Source of the DNA: Montifringilla adamsi
Lineage: Eukaryota > Chordata > Aves > Passeriformes > Passeridae
NCBI GenBank assembly: GCA_017590115.1
Contig: JAGGNK010013558.1
Location: forward strand, 7,049,969-7,113,968
Length of the DNA stretch: 64,000 bases
Reading direction: 5' to 3'
Shown: in pieces, positions 36,180 through 48,600 of the stretch
How positions within the stretch are numbered: the first letter of the stretch is position 1
Layout of the letters: the number at the start of each line of letters is the position of its first letter
Translations under genes and position numbers: made by a program
Notes under the pieces: model-generated
Database searches by the model: none
What the model saw: the letters and a program-made list of their open reading frames with translations, nothing else
What the model was told of the DNA's origin: nothing

Positions 36180-39100
36180 AAGGTGACAAGGCTAGTCTGA
36201 AAAATTTCTGGTTAGTATAAATGTCCTCACTCTTTTTGCTCACTACCAATTTCATTTTAGTCATTTGATTTTAAGCCAGTCAAAGGAAGTTTTGAGTATT
36301 GGAAGGCTCACTTGCGCTTAACAGTGGAACAACATTTCCATTTGGAGTGATAACTGGATTTTCAATAACTCTTAAGTCTTTCTGTGGCTGTATCTACCAT
36401 GATTTTCTATAGTGCCAATTTCTGTCCATCCTTATAGTGCTCTTCTACAGATCATTCTGCTGTTTTCACTCCAGCTGTTACTCTTGATACATTTACTTAG
36501 GTTAGATAACTTTTGTTGTTTCTATGCGAGTGCTTTTAAATCCTAGCTTTAAAGAAAAAGAGGTTATAAATACAGCTGGCTTTTAATAAAGTTTTTTAAT
36601 ATAGTATTTTTAAACCTAATTGCCATGATAAAGATGGCTAAAATAGTGCTTTTAACACAGTTATTTCATCAAAGGCGTATTGCTGTTTAGGGTAATGAGC
36701 TCTCATTTTGTAATCTGTCCTGTATCAGGATTTTAGTTCATCACTTTTCAGTAATTATAATAGTGTTCCAGGGACTTAGGTTTTTACAGGTTGTTGGTTA
36801 TTTGTGCCTGCCTAATGAATTTCCATAGCTATGCTTAGTTTTAGATGGGCAGTTACTTTTTAAAGCAATATCTTGATATAGTCTGTAATGCTATTTTTAA
36901 AGTGTTTTAAAGCACTTGTTCACAATTTTGATGCTTTACCTTACAATACTGGTTTCAACACTTTCTTTGAGTCTATGCATACGGCATTGCATTGGAGTTT
37001 TGGACCTCTCAGTTCCATGGAATACCTTTAAGGAAATGTGTGTATAAGCATGAATATATATGCTTATGCACATTAAAAAAAAAGAGGAAGATAAGGTCTG
37101 TTGTCAGTGGGTTTACTTTTTTTACACTGGTGTCTGCACGACCATTGGGAAATATTTAAGCAGAATGGGGGAAAGATTCACAGTTGGTTTTGTCTTTGAG
37201 AGCACTGCTAGTGGGATTCCTAGAATACATTTTGTGTGTTAATGTAGTTAAATAAGCTAAAAATTTGGAAACTGTACTCTAAAAATGGATGTAGATGTTT
37301 CCTTTGGCAATGGAGACTACTTGCAGGGGCTGTTCCTGCACATCTCCTCTAAGCCAATCAATTACCCCTTACTGCAGTTTTGATTGTTCGGGCTACAGAT
37401 TTTTGACCTCTCAATTGTGCTGATAAAACTGTTACTAGGCCAGGTTATTTTTAACCTGCCCTGCTTCACACCATAGTTCTGTGCAAAGTTGTGCTGGCCC
37501 AGCTGAGGACGCAGTGCAGGAGCAGGGCAAGAACTCATTAGGCCAGCTTTCTTCCCAGGAAAAAAGAAGTCAGTGAAAGCTTGGCTTCAAATTATAGCAT
37601 TGAAATTTAAAAAAATTAAGTTAAAAGATGTGAAATTAATCATGATACTTGTCTTTTAAAAGATGCTCGGCATTTTGAGTCACCTTTAAGAGTATCTTAA
37701 TGTGTATATCCTGATGCATAAAATGAAATATCCATAAGAGATATCACCAGTTGGTGTCACTTTCTAAAAGCCCATAGCTATGTTATCAAATTTCTTTTAA
37801 CTGTATTTAAGAAAGAAGTTGTCTGTTTTATAGTGTCGGTGAGGTTATCACAGATATCTTGTTAGGATTCTGCTTGTGCCTATTTTTTGTTTTTAGTATA
37901 AATTGCATTGCATCCTCTGAGCACATTTTATAATTTATTCCTTTTTTCCCCTCAGGTCAAGTAATACTAAATTGTTAAAATCACAACACTGATGATTTAT
38001 GTTGTCTGTTCTATAAAAGAAGTCTCTGAAATAGTAATTTATTTTGCCTTAAAGCCTATTAAACTTTGCCTCAGTGTTATAAAAAAAAAGCCCCAGTATT
38101 CTAAAGAATGTCCTACAGAGAAGAAAAAGTTACAGTTAGGCTTGATTCTGTTTCCAAGACCTGGCATGTGGCCCATGCAGTCTCTGTCAAGTGGAAATTT
38201 AGTTTAGTGTCCTGTTCTCCTCTTTCCTAGCACCATGTCTGACTTCAGCTCCCCAAGCTGATGGAGGAAGCAAAGGAGGAGTTCAGCTTTGTGTAGTAGG
38301 TCTGGCGCTGGCCAAAGGCATAAATCCAGCATAAACAGAGCAGACGGTTGGGGATACAAGCATCATAAAGTCACCCTAGGGCATTTTGCTACTTTATTTC
38401 ATCTCAGGTCTTAACATGTGGTGACACCAGCAGCCCTGTTCTCATACAAGTAGAGGATGATTGTCTGCTCCCCTGTGATAAGCTGTTACAGACTAATTAT
38501 TTCTGCAGTCTTATTAGATTGGTACTCCGTGTAAAGAAATAGCAAAACTTCTTACTGAATTTTGTTGTTCAGAAATACATGTAAGGTTATGTTAAAGAAT
38601 GTTAAAAGAAAACTTTATTGGCCGTCTCTGTTTATTTAAAAAACAAAATCAATTGCGATAAGATATGCTGATGTAAATTTGGTTAATTCCAAAAAGTACA
38701 TATTTTTCATGACTAGTTTTATACATGACTTTTTTCAATGCAAGAAAGCATCTTACAGGCATGAGGGATTCCATCTAATGAGATCTGTGCGAAATTTTTA
38801 TCATGTCTTAATTGCTAATGGAAGCAGTAAGCAGTGCATTGTAGGTAGGCATGGGGATTTTGCTGTTGTGGAGTTCTTTCGTTTGAAGTGTTTTTTGTGG
38901 GTGGTTTGCTTGTTCTTGTTGATATTGTTTTGTGGGTTTTAGGGAATTTTGTGTAGGTTTTGTTGGGGTTTAAAGAAAATGTGACCTTATGGGAAGCCCT
39001 GGCAAAATCTTAGAAAATTTGGGAGGCTGTGGGTTTGGGTGGGATTTTGTTTTGTTTGTGTTGGGTTTTTTAAGATGCAAAGAGAATAAAGCTGTAATCA

Positions 39101-39515
39101 GTGTTTCACTAACTCAGTTATGTGCTTTGTAGAAGGCCCTTCATGTTTCTTGTGAGTCACTTACCTGGAATAGGAGTATTTTTTAAAAGATACCTTTCAC
39201 TGTGGTGTCAGAGGCTTCCTCTGATAGTTACTGGTGTTTTATACAAAAATAGCTTAAATTCTTTGGAGGATATCTTTGATCTTCTCTCTTTAATAGCAAA
39301 GATGAGCATCCAAGTAATTGTCAGAATGGTGATGTGGTGTCAGTCTTTGAAGATCTCCTGTGTCAGACCATGTTCAGTCTGTAAAGAACATGGAGGGAGG
39401 GAGACCATTCTATGGGAATTGATGACAACTGCAGTATTCCTTATTGAACAGTGAAGTATTTCATGAAAGTACTGAATGTTTTCCTGTGTGTGTTTTTTGG
39501 TTTTTTACTGTCTAG
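36180..39515 (+). other. ZNF280D: ZNF280D intron 1, right part
   Basis: AT-rich intron-like DNA with no coding exon recognised. A strong acceptor-like site (pyrimidine run then CCCCTCAG) ends near 37955, but no matching donor is evident, so a small non-coding 5' exon here is possible but unproven. A G/T-rich tract occupies about 38.88-39.08 kb. Confidence 0.5.
38880..39075. repeat. G/T-rich low-complexity tract
   Basis: The plus strand is dominated by G and T with GGG and GTTTT blocks across about 190 bp. It is less pure than the tract at 32.3 kb and lies in intron 1 about 450 bp before the first coding exon. Confidence 0.6.
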
Positions 39516-39667
39516 TCTCGAGATGGCAGAATTATTTATGGAATGTGAAGAAGAGGAGCTAGAACCCTGGCAAAAGAGAGTGAGAGAAGTGGAAGAGGAT
39601 GATGAGGACGATGATGATGAACCAATCTTTGTTGGGGAAATCTCCAGCTCAAAGCCAGCCACTACAT
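39516..39667 (+). CDS. ZNF280D: ZNF280D first visible coding exon (acidic N-terminus)
   Basis: The acceptor is a T-rich tract ending CTGTCTAG at 39515 and the donor is CAT followed by GTAAGA at 39668. Translation from ATG 39523 gives 48 codons plus one base. It carries [11 protein letters not shown] and the acidic stretch [13 protein letters not shown], then [11 protein letters not shown]. Seven bases of the exon precede the ATG and are in frame (L-E), so an upstream coding exon could join without breaking the frame. Confidence 0.9.
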
Positions 39668-42600
39668 GTAAGACAACACTTTTCCATAATTTAAAACAGC
39701 TCTTTCAAGATATAGAAAGTTCAATTTAGTTTGGAAGTATAGGATTCTTAATAGCATGACTTAAGACATTCCACACCTTAAAACTGTACATCTCTTTCTG
39801 AAAATCAGAATTGTTAAGAAATTCTGTCTTAAATCCCAGGTTATGCGCAGCTCTGGTTACTTCTAACCTTAAATCTCTAAGGTCAGAATAAGGACATGTG
39901 AAGATTTTAGCATTAGTGACAGAGTTTAAAAGCCAGCATATACAATGTTGAAATCATGCATGCAATTGCTTAAAGTATAGTTAAAATTTAGTTATGTATT
40001 TGGGAGTGTCTCCCTCCTAAAAGAATGTGCATGAATTTAAGTCTTCCTGTTACACTCTTTTTTTTTTTTTTTTTTTTTCTCCCACCCCTCATTTCATATG
40101 TTGGTGAACACCATTCTGACAAAACCAAGGTAACTGTCTTCAGTGTCTATAATAAAAGCACAATTTGGAAAGTGACTAATGTGAAAATACTGAAAGCCTG
40201 TCTGTGAAGTACAAGATTTTTATTGATAAATTTACCCATCCTTTATGAAATAAAGTTTTTTCATCAAGTTCCTTAGTTTTCTCCTAAGTGCAGGGAGTGA
40301 GTGAGGTTAGGTTGTTGTGATGACAGATGTGTCAGGATTCCATGTTTATTGTTTACTTGGGCTTTGGCAGGTAAATAAAGCAGAACTTTTTTTTTTTTGT
40401 TATTTTAATTAACTTTAGTAATAATACTTTTTTTTTGTGTATCCATCTTGTAGTCAGTTTTTAAGAGCTGTGACCTAAGGTCTCCCTAGCAGTCTCATAC
40501 CTTAAGACTTTGCCTGGTGAGGTTTACTCCTCACAGTTTGTGCCTTATCTCTACTAATGCTTGTAGCTAAGATTTCCATAGTAGTTTTCTGAAGATGTAT
40601 AATTCGCAGTAAAGGATCTCAAGACAAAATGTTACATGAGGCTGTTTGTCACACTCTGCTGTATGGATTTCAGAGCTGTTATTAGCTGTTCAGTCTTGTT
40701 AGTTCACAATACTTTCATCCTGCATCTATTACTTTTTTGCTCACTAGGATAGCAAGTTTAAGGCTTCTTACACAAGGATAAAAAAGAAAACTGATTTCAA
40801 GTATGAGAAGAATACAGAATTTGCTATTTAAGTACTCTCACCAGAAAATTTTTTTTAAGAGTGAATATTTAAAAAATACTCTGGATACTCTGAAAAGTCT
40901 GAAGAATATTTAAAAGTTATTCCTAAGTTTTCTGCAGCTACAGACATATGGAATGTCTGAAAAATACCCTGTTTTCTGGAGGTCCAGAGACCTCTGGATT
41001 GCTGTTGGCCATTGGCAGTAGGTCATGGCATACAACAACTATTGAGGCACTAGCATGTGTTGGAACAATAAACACGCAAGTTTGATTGCAGTTGTTGTAG
41101 CCTCCAAGTTTTTTTGTAGTGAAAGGATAGAAATAATTCAGGTGAAAACTATGATTTTGATATGATTCTGTGAACTTCAAGAATTTTGGTAAAAGATAGA
41201 GACTTAAAATGTTTGCTTCTTATTCTGGTGCTGTCCATACTCCGTCCTGACACAAGTAAAATCACTTATGGTATAACTTGTTACTTTATCTTTTTTCCTT
41301 CCTTTTCCTCAACTTTTCTCTTTTTAATCTTATACTTCACTATCAAAAACAGCTATGGAAGAATGACCTCAGTTCTTCTCTGGCTTGTAAGTAGTACTAC
41401 CTGGCAGTAGTCAGGCTTCAGTTTGTTATTGGTGATAGGCAAGATAACGGTGAGCTCAGCTTTGCTTATCACTGTTTAGTTTGCACCTGGTCAGATCAAA
41501 AATGGATGACAAATAGAAGCTCACATATAGGTCTTAATTTTTCTAAAAGGTGTACTTTCTACAATGCATTGCATTTTCTTAGCCTTTTCCTGACAGTACA
41601 GTTACTAGTTTTTGTACAGACTGTGTGGAAAACTTGAAGGAAATAGTAAATACCCCACCGTTGACCTGCTGTCAGAGAGCTGTGTAGTATCGAGTGTCCC
41701 TTCTGATGTACTGGAGGATTGTTTTGGCTGAGATGAAAAGTAATTCACGCTTTGCCTTTTTCTGCAACCGCTCATTTTTCCTACAGTTACTGCTTGTTGT
41801 TCTTGCTTCCTGTTTTTTAATGATACAAACCTGTAATTTGTTACTGTTTTAAAATGTTACTCTGCATGTCTGCATGCTTGTGCTTCAGGGCCGTTTTACC
41901 TAAAGGGGGCAAGTAACCGGGCAAGTAATGCTTTGATGGAAGAGGGGAAAGTGTGCATCAAGTCTGTGATGAATCAGTTGAGTCATGTAAATGTAGTTTA
42001 TAATTTCAATTAACTGGCTTTCTGAAATGTTCTTTTTAAAAACAATAAAATCTACCTTTGTAATTTAGAATGTGGGCACATCAGATGTCTTGACTATGCT
42101 TTGTAAGACATAACTTTTATAAAAGTTCTTCTTTTGTAGATAGATGATGCTTTAGTTTAATTTCACTCTGGAATTCATGTATGAGGTATAGATTTGTTAA
42201 CACTCACAAAATGTATGTATTCAGCTAAATACCAAACTAATTTAATCCTGGTAGTAACTGTTATGTTGAAGTAAAAATAGTATTACTATTACAGGACCAA
42301 ATGTCATCATACCTTAAAAAATGCAAACCTGTTTGAATATGTTGGTTGCAGCTGCTTTTTTATTAGTGTGATTTAAATGCAGGTGGCAGGTTGAAAGCTG
42401 TGGTGTTATGAGCTCTACTGGTATTTGATGTATTTATCAACTGGTGAAGTGTATACCAATGAGCCATTGTTGGTGGAAATAGCCTTAAGGTTATTAAACA
42501 CAATGTGTAGATACTCTGAGATCTGCTGTCTGAGAACTTGATGTCATTTGACCCTGGTTTGAGAAGTTACTTCAAGCCTTCTGGGTTAGATATTAGGAGA

Positions 42601-45600
42601 ACCAATCTAATTTCATATGCATATTTTCACAGGTCAGAGCAAGCACCTTGTCAGCGACACTAATGGAACTGAGAATCTGGGAGTAGAAGAGTATTTTGAT
42701 TCGATGAATATTTTTGAAACTTTCTGAAATTGTCAGAAATCCCAGACTAAGACATAAAAGGTCGAGGAATATGAGTGGCATTAGTTAGGGAGTAAATGTA
42801 ATTTAAGAAATTCCATGTGCTCCTGCTGAGCTAGAACTCAGGACACAGATTACCATATAGGATATGTAAGAAAATCAGTGCTCTTGTAATGCAATTCTAA
42901 TACAGCTCCTTTGGTTGCTGATCTTTTGATTTTCCTTTCACGTTGGAAAACTGATATCATGAAGTCTAAAATCCAGTTTGTAAGTGCTGTCTTTTGCTAA
43001 TACAGAGGCAAAATATATCATTATTGATTTAGAGAAAATGTTTCCTTTAATGTAGGGCAGTTCTAGTATTTGGGAAACATTATGTGTATGTGAGAAAGAG
43101 ATGTAAATTAATGCGCTGTAATCAGCAAATTGAAATGTTAATGCCGTGTCCTTTTTTTGTTGTTGTTGGTATTCTTCCTATGTGTTAACCTGTCTCCAAG
43201 AGAATAAACATTAAGATTGTTAAGTGAACTAGCTTAACCAAAGAGGAGTGGAAGAACATATCATAAATTGTACAAATGACACTTGGTTTTGCCAGGTTTT
43301 TGTTTTAGAAATAATATTTTAATTTGTAAGCCAAATCCTAATTGGCATAATTAGTGTATATAAATGCAGCTTTTAAATTTCAAAAGCATTGAAGCTATTA
43401 ATTTATTTGCAATTAAGATAAATGTAACTTTTGACAGATATATTGAACAGAGTCAACCTCAGCTCACCACGAAGGGGGATACAGAATGGTGCACCCAGTA
43501 GAGGTACTTTATTGTCTTAATATGGTAATTACAAAAAAAAATCCACAACACTTATGAAACATTTGACTGCAAAATTACATAAAGATAACTTTGGAATCCT
43601 TTGCAACAGGTCCAGTCACTACATTCACGTCTGAGATTCAGCATTACGTGACGCCTGCCTCCAGCCCTGGTGCCCTGCCTGCCCCATCAGTCTTTCAGCC
43701 TGTGCCCAGACCTGCGACCAGCTCGGTGGCAGTTCAGCCATTGGCTGTAGCAGTGAATGTTTCAGGAACTACACAAACACTGCAGAGACCAGTTGCTGGA
43801 TGTTTGTCGACACAGCGAGTGCCTGGGTCAAGTTCTGGAATAGCACAGCCTGTTAGCAGACCTGTAACAATTCCAGTGACAACACAACCAGTGTCAAGAA
43901 ATATTACAGTTCCTGTAGTGGCTCAACCTGTATCCAGGCCAGAGACTCCTGCAACAGCACAGCCTGTAATACTTAATCAGGTAAATCTTTATTAATTTAA
44001 AATGTAAAAGGTATGATTACTTTTGAATAAATTGATGAAGAACATACTGACTCAGTCTAGTCTATTATAAAGATCTGGACTAGATTATAAACTAGCATTG
44101 TCTAAGCTGTAAACATTCTAGGACCATAACCTTGCATTGATAAATTAAAATATATGTTTGGAAATACTGATTTGCAAGATTGAAAGATTATAGCTTTAGT
44201 AAGAGTAAAATAGCATTAAATGAAAATCCCAGACACTAGAGAAATTAGTACTGTTTAGATTCTTTATGTTCTGAGGAGAAATGTTGCAAATTCATTCTCT
44301 AAATTTTGCATATTTCTGTGCTCAGAGATGAATCTTCTGCACTGATAACTTAATTTCATTTTTAAATAGCTTGCATTTAGTGTGTAAAGCAACTTTGTGG
44401 GTTTTCCACCCGTTTTTGCAGTGCCTTGCCTTGGGATTATTGATTCTTAAGAGAATGCTGTAGTAGTAGTTCCTTAGTGGGTTTTGCTTTTCATTCGTGT
44501 GGCACAAGAGTGAAAGCATTGTGGAACAATAGTATGGCAAGAGGTTTAAGCAACCAAAAGTTGCATTATCAGCAGGTGAAGCAATTTTGTAACATATTTG
44601 TTCTGCTTCAAATGCCTAAGGGAATTGTGCACATAGGTCATGTATTTTAGACTTTCCTGCGTTGCCACAGAACCCCAAAATGTTGCCATGAGAGAGTTGA
44701 GTTAGATGCTGTTTTGTTGCCTTATCTGTTGGATAATCTGGTTGATGCTTTGTGTGCGGGTGCCAGGATGAGGGAAGAGACGAGAATCTTGACTCCATGT
44801 TCCAGAAGGCTGATTTATTATATTATTATATATATTAAAATGATAGACTAAAACTGTACTAAAAAGAGTAGAGAGATAAGGATTCATCAGAAGGCTAGAA
44901 AGAACAAGAATGGAATGAACAACAAAGGCTCCTGCCTCCCAGAGAGTCCGAGCCAGCTGACTGTGATTGGCCGTTAATTAGAAACAACCAACATGCACCA
45001 ATCACAGATGCACCTGTTGCATTCCACAGCAGCAGATAGTTATTGTTTACATTTCTTTCCTGAGGCTCCTCAGCTTCTCAGGAGAAAAAATCCTAGCAAA
45101 GGATTTTTCATAAAATATGGCTATAGGATGTATGTGGGAGAGAAAGAATGAGGATTAAATTCCATATTTGTATGACGTAAACTATGATGCAGTACCTTCA
45201 CTGAAAATAATTTATGCTGAAACTGTTTAGACCATGTACCTATAATATTAGTTACTTTTGTCAGGTCACAGTGAAGCCTGACAGTGTGCACCATCTCCAT
45301 TGTCCATCCAAATACTCTTACCTGAGGTTGTTTCAATTGTTAGTCTTTTGGTGTAAATAAAAATCCTGCGGCTTAACGGATTCTGCATTTGCTGAGCAGG
45401 GCAAGCAGTGTGAATGAGCAGAATTAATTAAGCCATTACGACATGAGGATTGGAATTGGGCCTTCTTAAGACTTGTGGCTAAATAATTACTGATGAAAGG
45501 CTGCATTTTAAGAAAAACAGCTAAAACAAAGCAATGTGATCATTGCCTGTCAACTGGCTAGCTGAATTTTCAGCAAATTCAGCAGGAAACATACTCATAC

Positions 45601-48600
45601 TTTTCCATTTTGAGTCTTCAGAAGTTGATTGATAGTTTGCAGAGAGAAATTGTGCGTCTGTCTGGTGAAGTGGGTTAGCTAAATAAGTCTGTCACTGTTA
45701 AGAAGGCCTAAGAAATTATATCATTAAAAGCCCAGATATCAGTAGGAGATCTAGGTTGCTTCTTTACTCATCTTAAATCTTTCTTTATGAAGCAGGACAG
45801 ATTAGAACAGAAAGGTTTGGTACTTCACATGGTGTACACACATATTACAAGTCTGTGAAGTTTTCTGCAAGTTTACTGATGACATAGTATGCTTTATGAA
45901 ATCAAGGTGTGCTAATATGTCCTGCAGAATCTTTATTGCAGAAGAAAGCCCTCTCCTTTTCTTCCCTCACACACACATGCTCATGTTTTTGTTCCAACAG
46001 ATAAAGCTGGTAGGGGCTTCTACAGTGTTTTTATGACAAAACCCCAGAGTAAACAGAGCTAGAAAAGCTGAACTTTTCCACAGACTATACGTAAGCTGGA
46101 TGATTTCCTTTAAAGAGAGCCTGGAGAGTGTACTTCTTTTTGTGAACTTCTTTCTCATTCATTGAGTTTATTTATGTTACTGATGAGGCTTTAGTGAAGT
46201 ATTTATAGTGCTACTTTGTCAAAATCTGCAGGTTGCTTTTCCATGGCAGAGTAGAGAAACAGCTATTTGAAGAAGTTGCAGCCATAGGACATGGAAAAAG
46301 TTCTCTCACTATGCATTAAACAGTTCTGTCTATTCTAGGTTAGACTTACATGCTTTAGAAAGCAATGCATCCTTATCTAGGATTTCCAGAGCAGATTTAG
46401 TGGTCTCTTAAAGCTTCTGCTGTTTGTTGAAGTTATGGTCTTAGATGGTTTCTTTACAGTGATAACATTTTGATCATGGTTTTCATGAGCCCTTAATTTT
46501 TTTAAGGTGTCTTAAATGTAACATCTTTGGATGTTAAGAAATTCTTGAGTACCTTGAAGAAGAGTTTTCTGTTTGTGTTTTTTTTCCTTGCTTGAAACAT
46601 GGTGAATCTTCCATCTCTTCAACTTAACTCATCTAGATTCAGAACTGTATTTTCAGTTTCAGAATTATCTAGAATTTGTTTCCTTGTTTGTTGTTATTGT
46701 TATTACCCCTTGATGGTGTTACACTTTTTATGGAGGAAGAAACTTGTCTGATGTGCCTTTTTTTTTAGAGAGTACTATAATTTAGTGTCTTGGGCAAAGT
46801 TCTGTGATTCTTAATCATGCCACATGATGTCATTTCCTGTTATTAGTGTTATATTTGAACTACCTGTATTTTGGCCCATGTCTTTAGTTTGAATTTTCTT
46901 CATTCAAGAGCTCCTTAGGGTTTTTGGATCCCTCAGCTGCTGCCCATCTAGTGTATATTTCACTGGGGGATGCTGTTTTATAGTGATGATTTTCTGCCTT
47001 GGGCTTTCTGTGACATTTTTGTTCACACATGTTCTGTTTCTTTCCAACTTGATTCTTTCTAAGTGGCAAAAGCTTCAAATAAGTTTTTCTGGAAAGTGTT
47101 TGACAAATGGATCTTCAGCTTCCAGGTGTTGAAAGTTGCCTTTGAAAATACCATGTTGAGAAGATCACTGTGATACGGTATAACTAGACACTAATAGGAC
47201 CCCTTTTTAGCTGAACATCTTTCAGAGTGCTTTTGCATTCAAAATACAGTGCAATATTTTTTAATCTCAGTATGTCAGAAGATTTTTTTTCTGTGGGAAC
47301 TGGTTGCTTTTGATCGCCTATTGGGTTGAAATACATATATCCTCAGTTTCTCAACAGGTCTGTAGTTTGCCTCTTGTCAATGTTTCGTATTCCAGTTTTA
47401 TCATTGAAATAACCCTTTCTGATAGAAAATTTCGATAGCCAAACCGAATTTCATTTTTATATCTTCTGTTTTAAAGAAAGCAAGCAGGCAGTGCTGGGTG
47501 GCCGGGGAGTCACTGCTCCACTCGTGGCACACACCATTTACAAGTTTGGCAAAGTATATATACTGGTTTCAAGCCTACAAGGCATTTTCCAGTGTGCTTG
47601 TGTTAGTCCAAATCAGCAAATATCAATAAGCTGGGATCAGCAATTTCCTCATCTTTCCAGGTGGTCGTTGGCTTCCTGTCTACTTGTGCTGTCTGGAGGA
47701 AGGCCCTTCACCAGTGTCCACTAAATAATTTTAGTCTGGTACAAGTGCATCAAGCTTTTTATTATACATAAGCATTTAATTGCTTTGTTGCAATATCCCT
47801 TAGCTTTCCCACAACTTCCTCTATTTTATTCTAAGCATCAGTCATTTTGCTGCCTCATCTCTTTACTATACTTCTATTTTCTTGTTCCATGCTTGATTTG
47901 GCTGTTCAGTCAGAAAGTTCCAAAACTCTTTGTAGTTACCCGAGGGAATGCGTCCACTCTCAACACAGCGGATACAAGCGTTTGCTGATTCCATTGCCGA
48001 TTGACACGGATCACAAAAACATTTCTCACATTTCCAATCATGAGCTTGATTTGCTGACTTCCTAAGTAAGACAGTCTGGTTTTTGTGTTCTTACTGTACT
48101 GCATGCTGTGTACTACTAACTGCTGTGCAATTCCAGAAGTTCAGAGCTGATTTTTATTTCAGTCATACAGTTTGCAGCAATTTTAATTCAGGCAGAGCTA
48201 CTGTTGCATTTCATAGCATAGAACTATCCTTTTCTTAAAGAAAAATTTGTTCTTAACAGTGATGATGTTCTGTAATTCAGTGCTCAGAATGCTCTCCACT
48301 AAGCCAGAACCAATTCTGTCTTTCCCTTACTTACTAGGCACTTTTCTCAGTCAGTGTGACTCAGGTTCTGGTTGTTCCTAGGTCATTTTGAGAGAACAAA
48401 GGTTCAGTATGATACATTTTAATTTTTCAGGGTGGGTTTAGTTACCAATTGCCATATAGGCTTCCACAGTTGAAAATCTAGGATGCAGATTATGAACCCA
48501 ATATTGTCACTAGTAGTAGTGACAAACAGTAGTAGTATTTAGTAGTAGTAGACACCACTACTAAAAGTAGTGGTGTAATGCTTCTCTTCACTTGAGCCCT

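Noticed and set aside
37935..37990. Strong acceptor-like site in intron 1
   Set aside because: No downstream donor or coding continuation was found, so an exon cannot be called.
39159..39167. Perfect CAG-GTAAGT donor on the minus strand in intron 1
   Set aside because: A nine-base match is expected about once in two windows of this size, and no exon or acceptor supports it.
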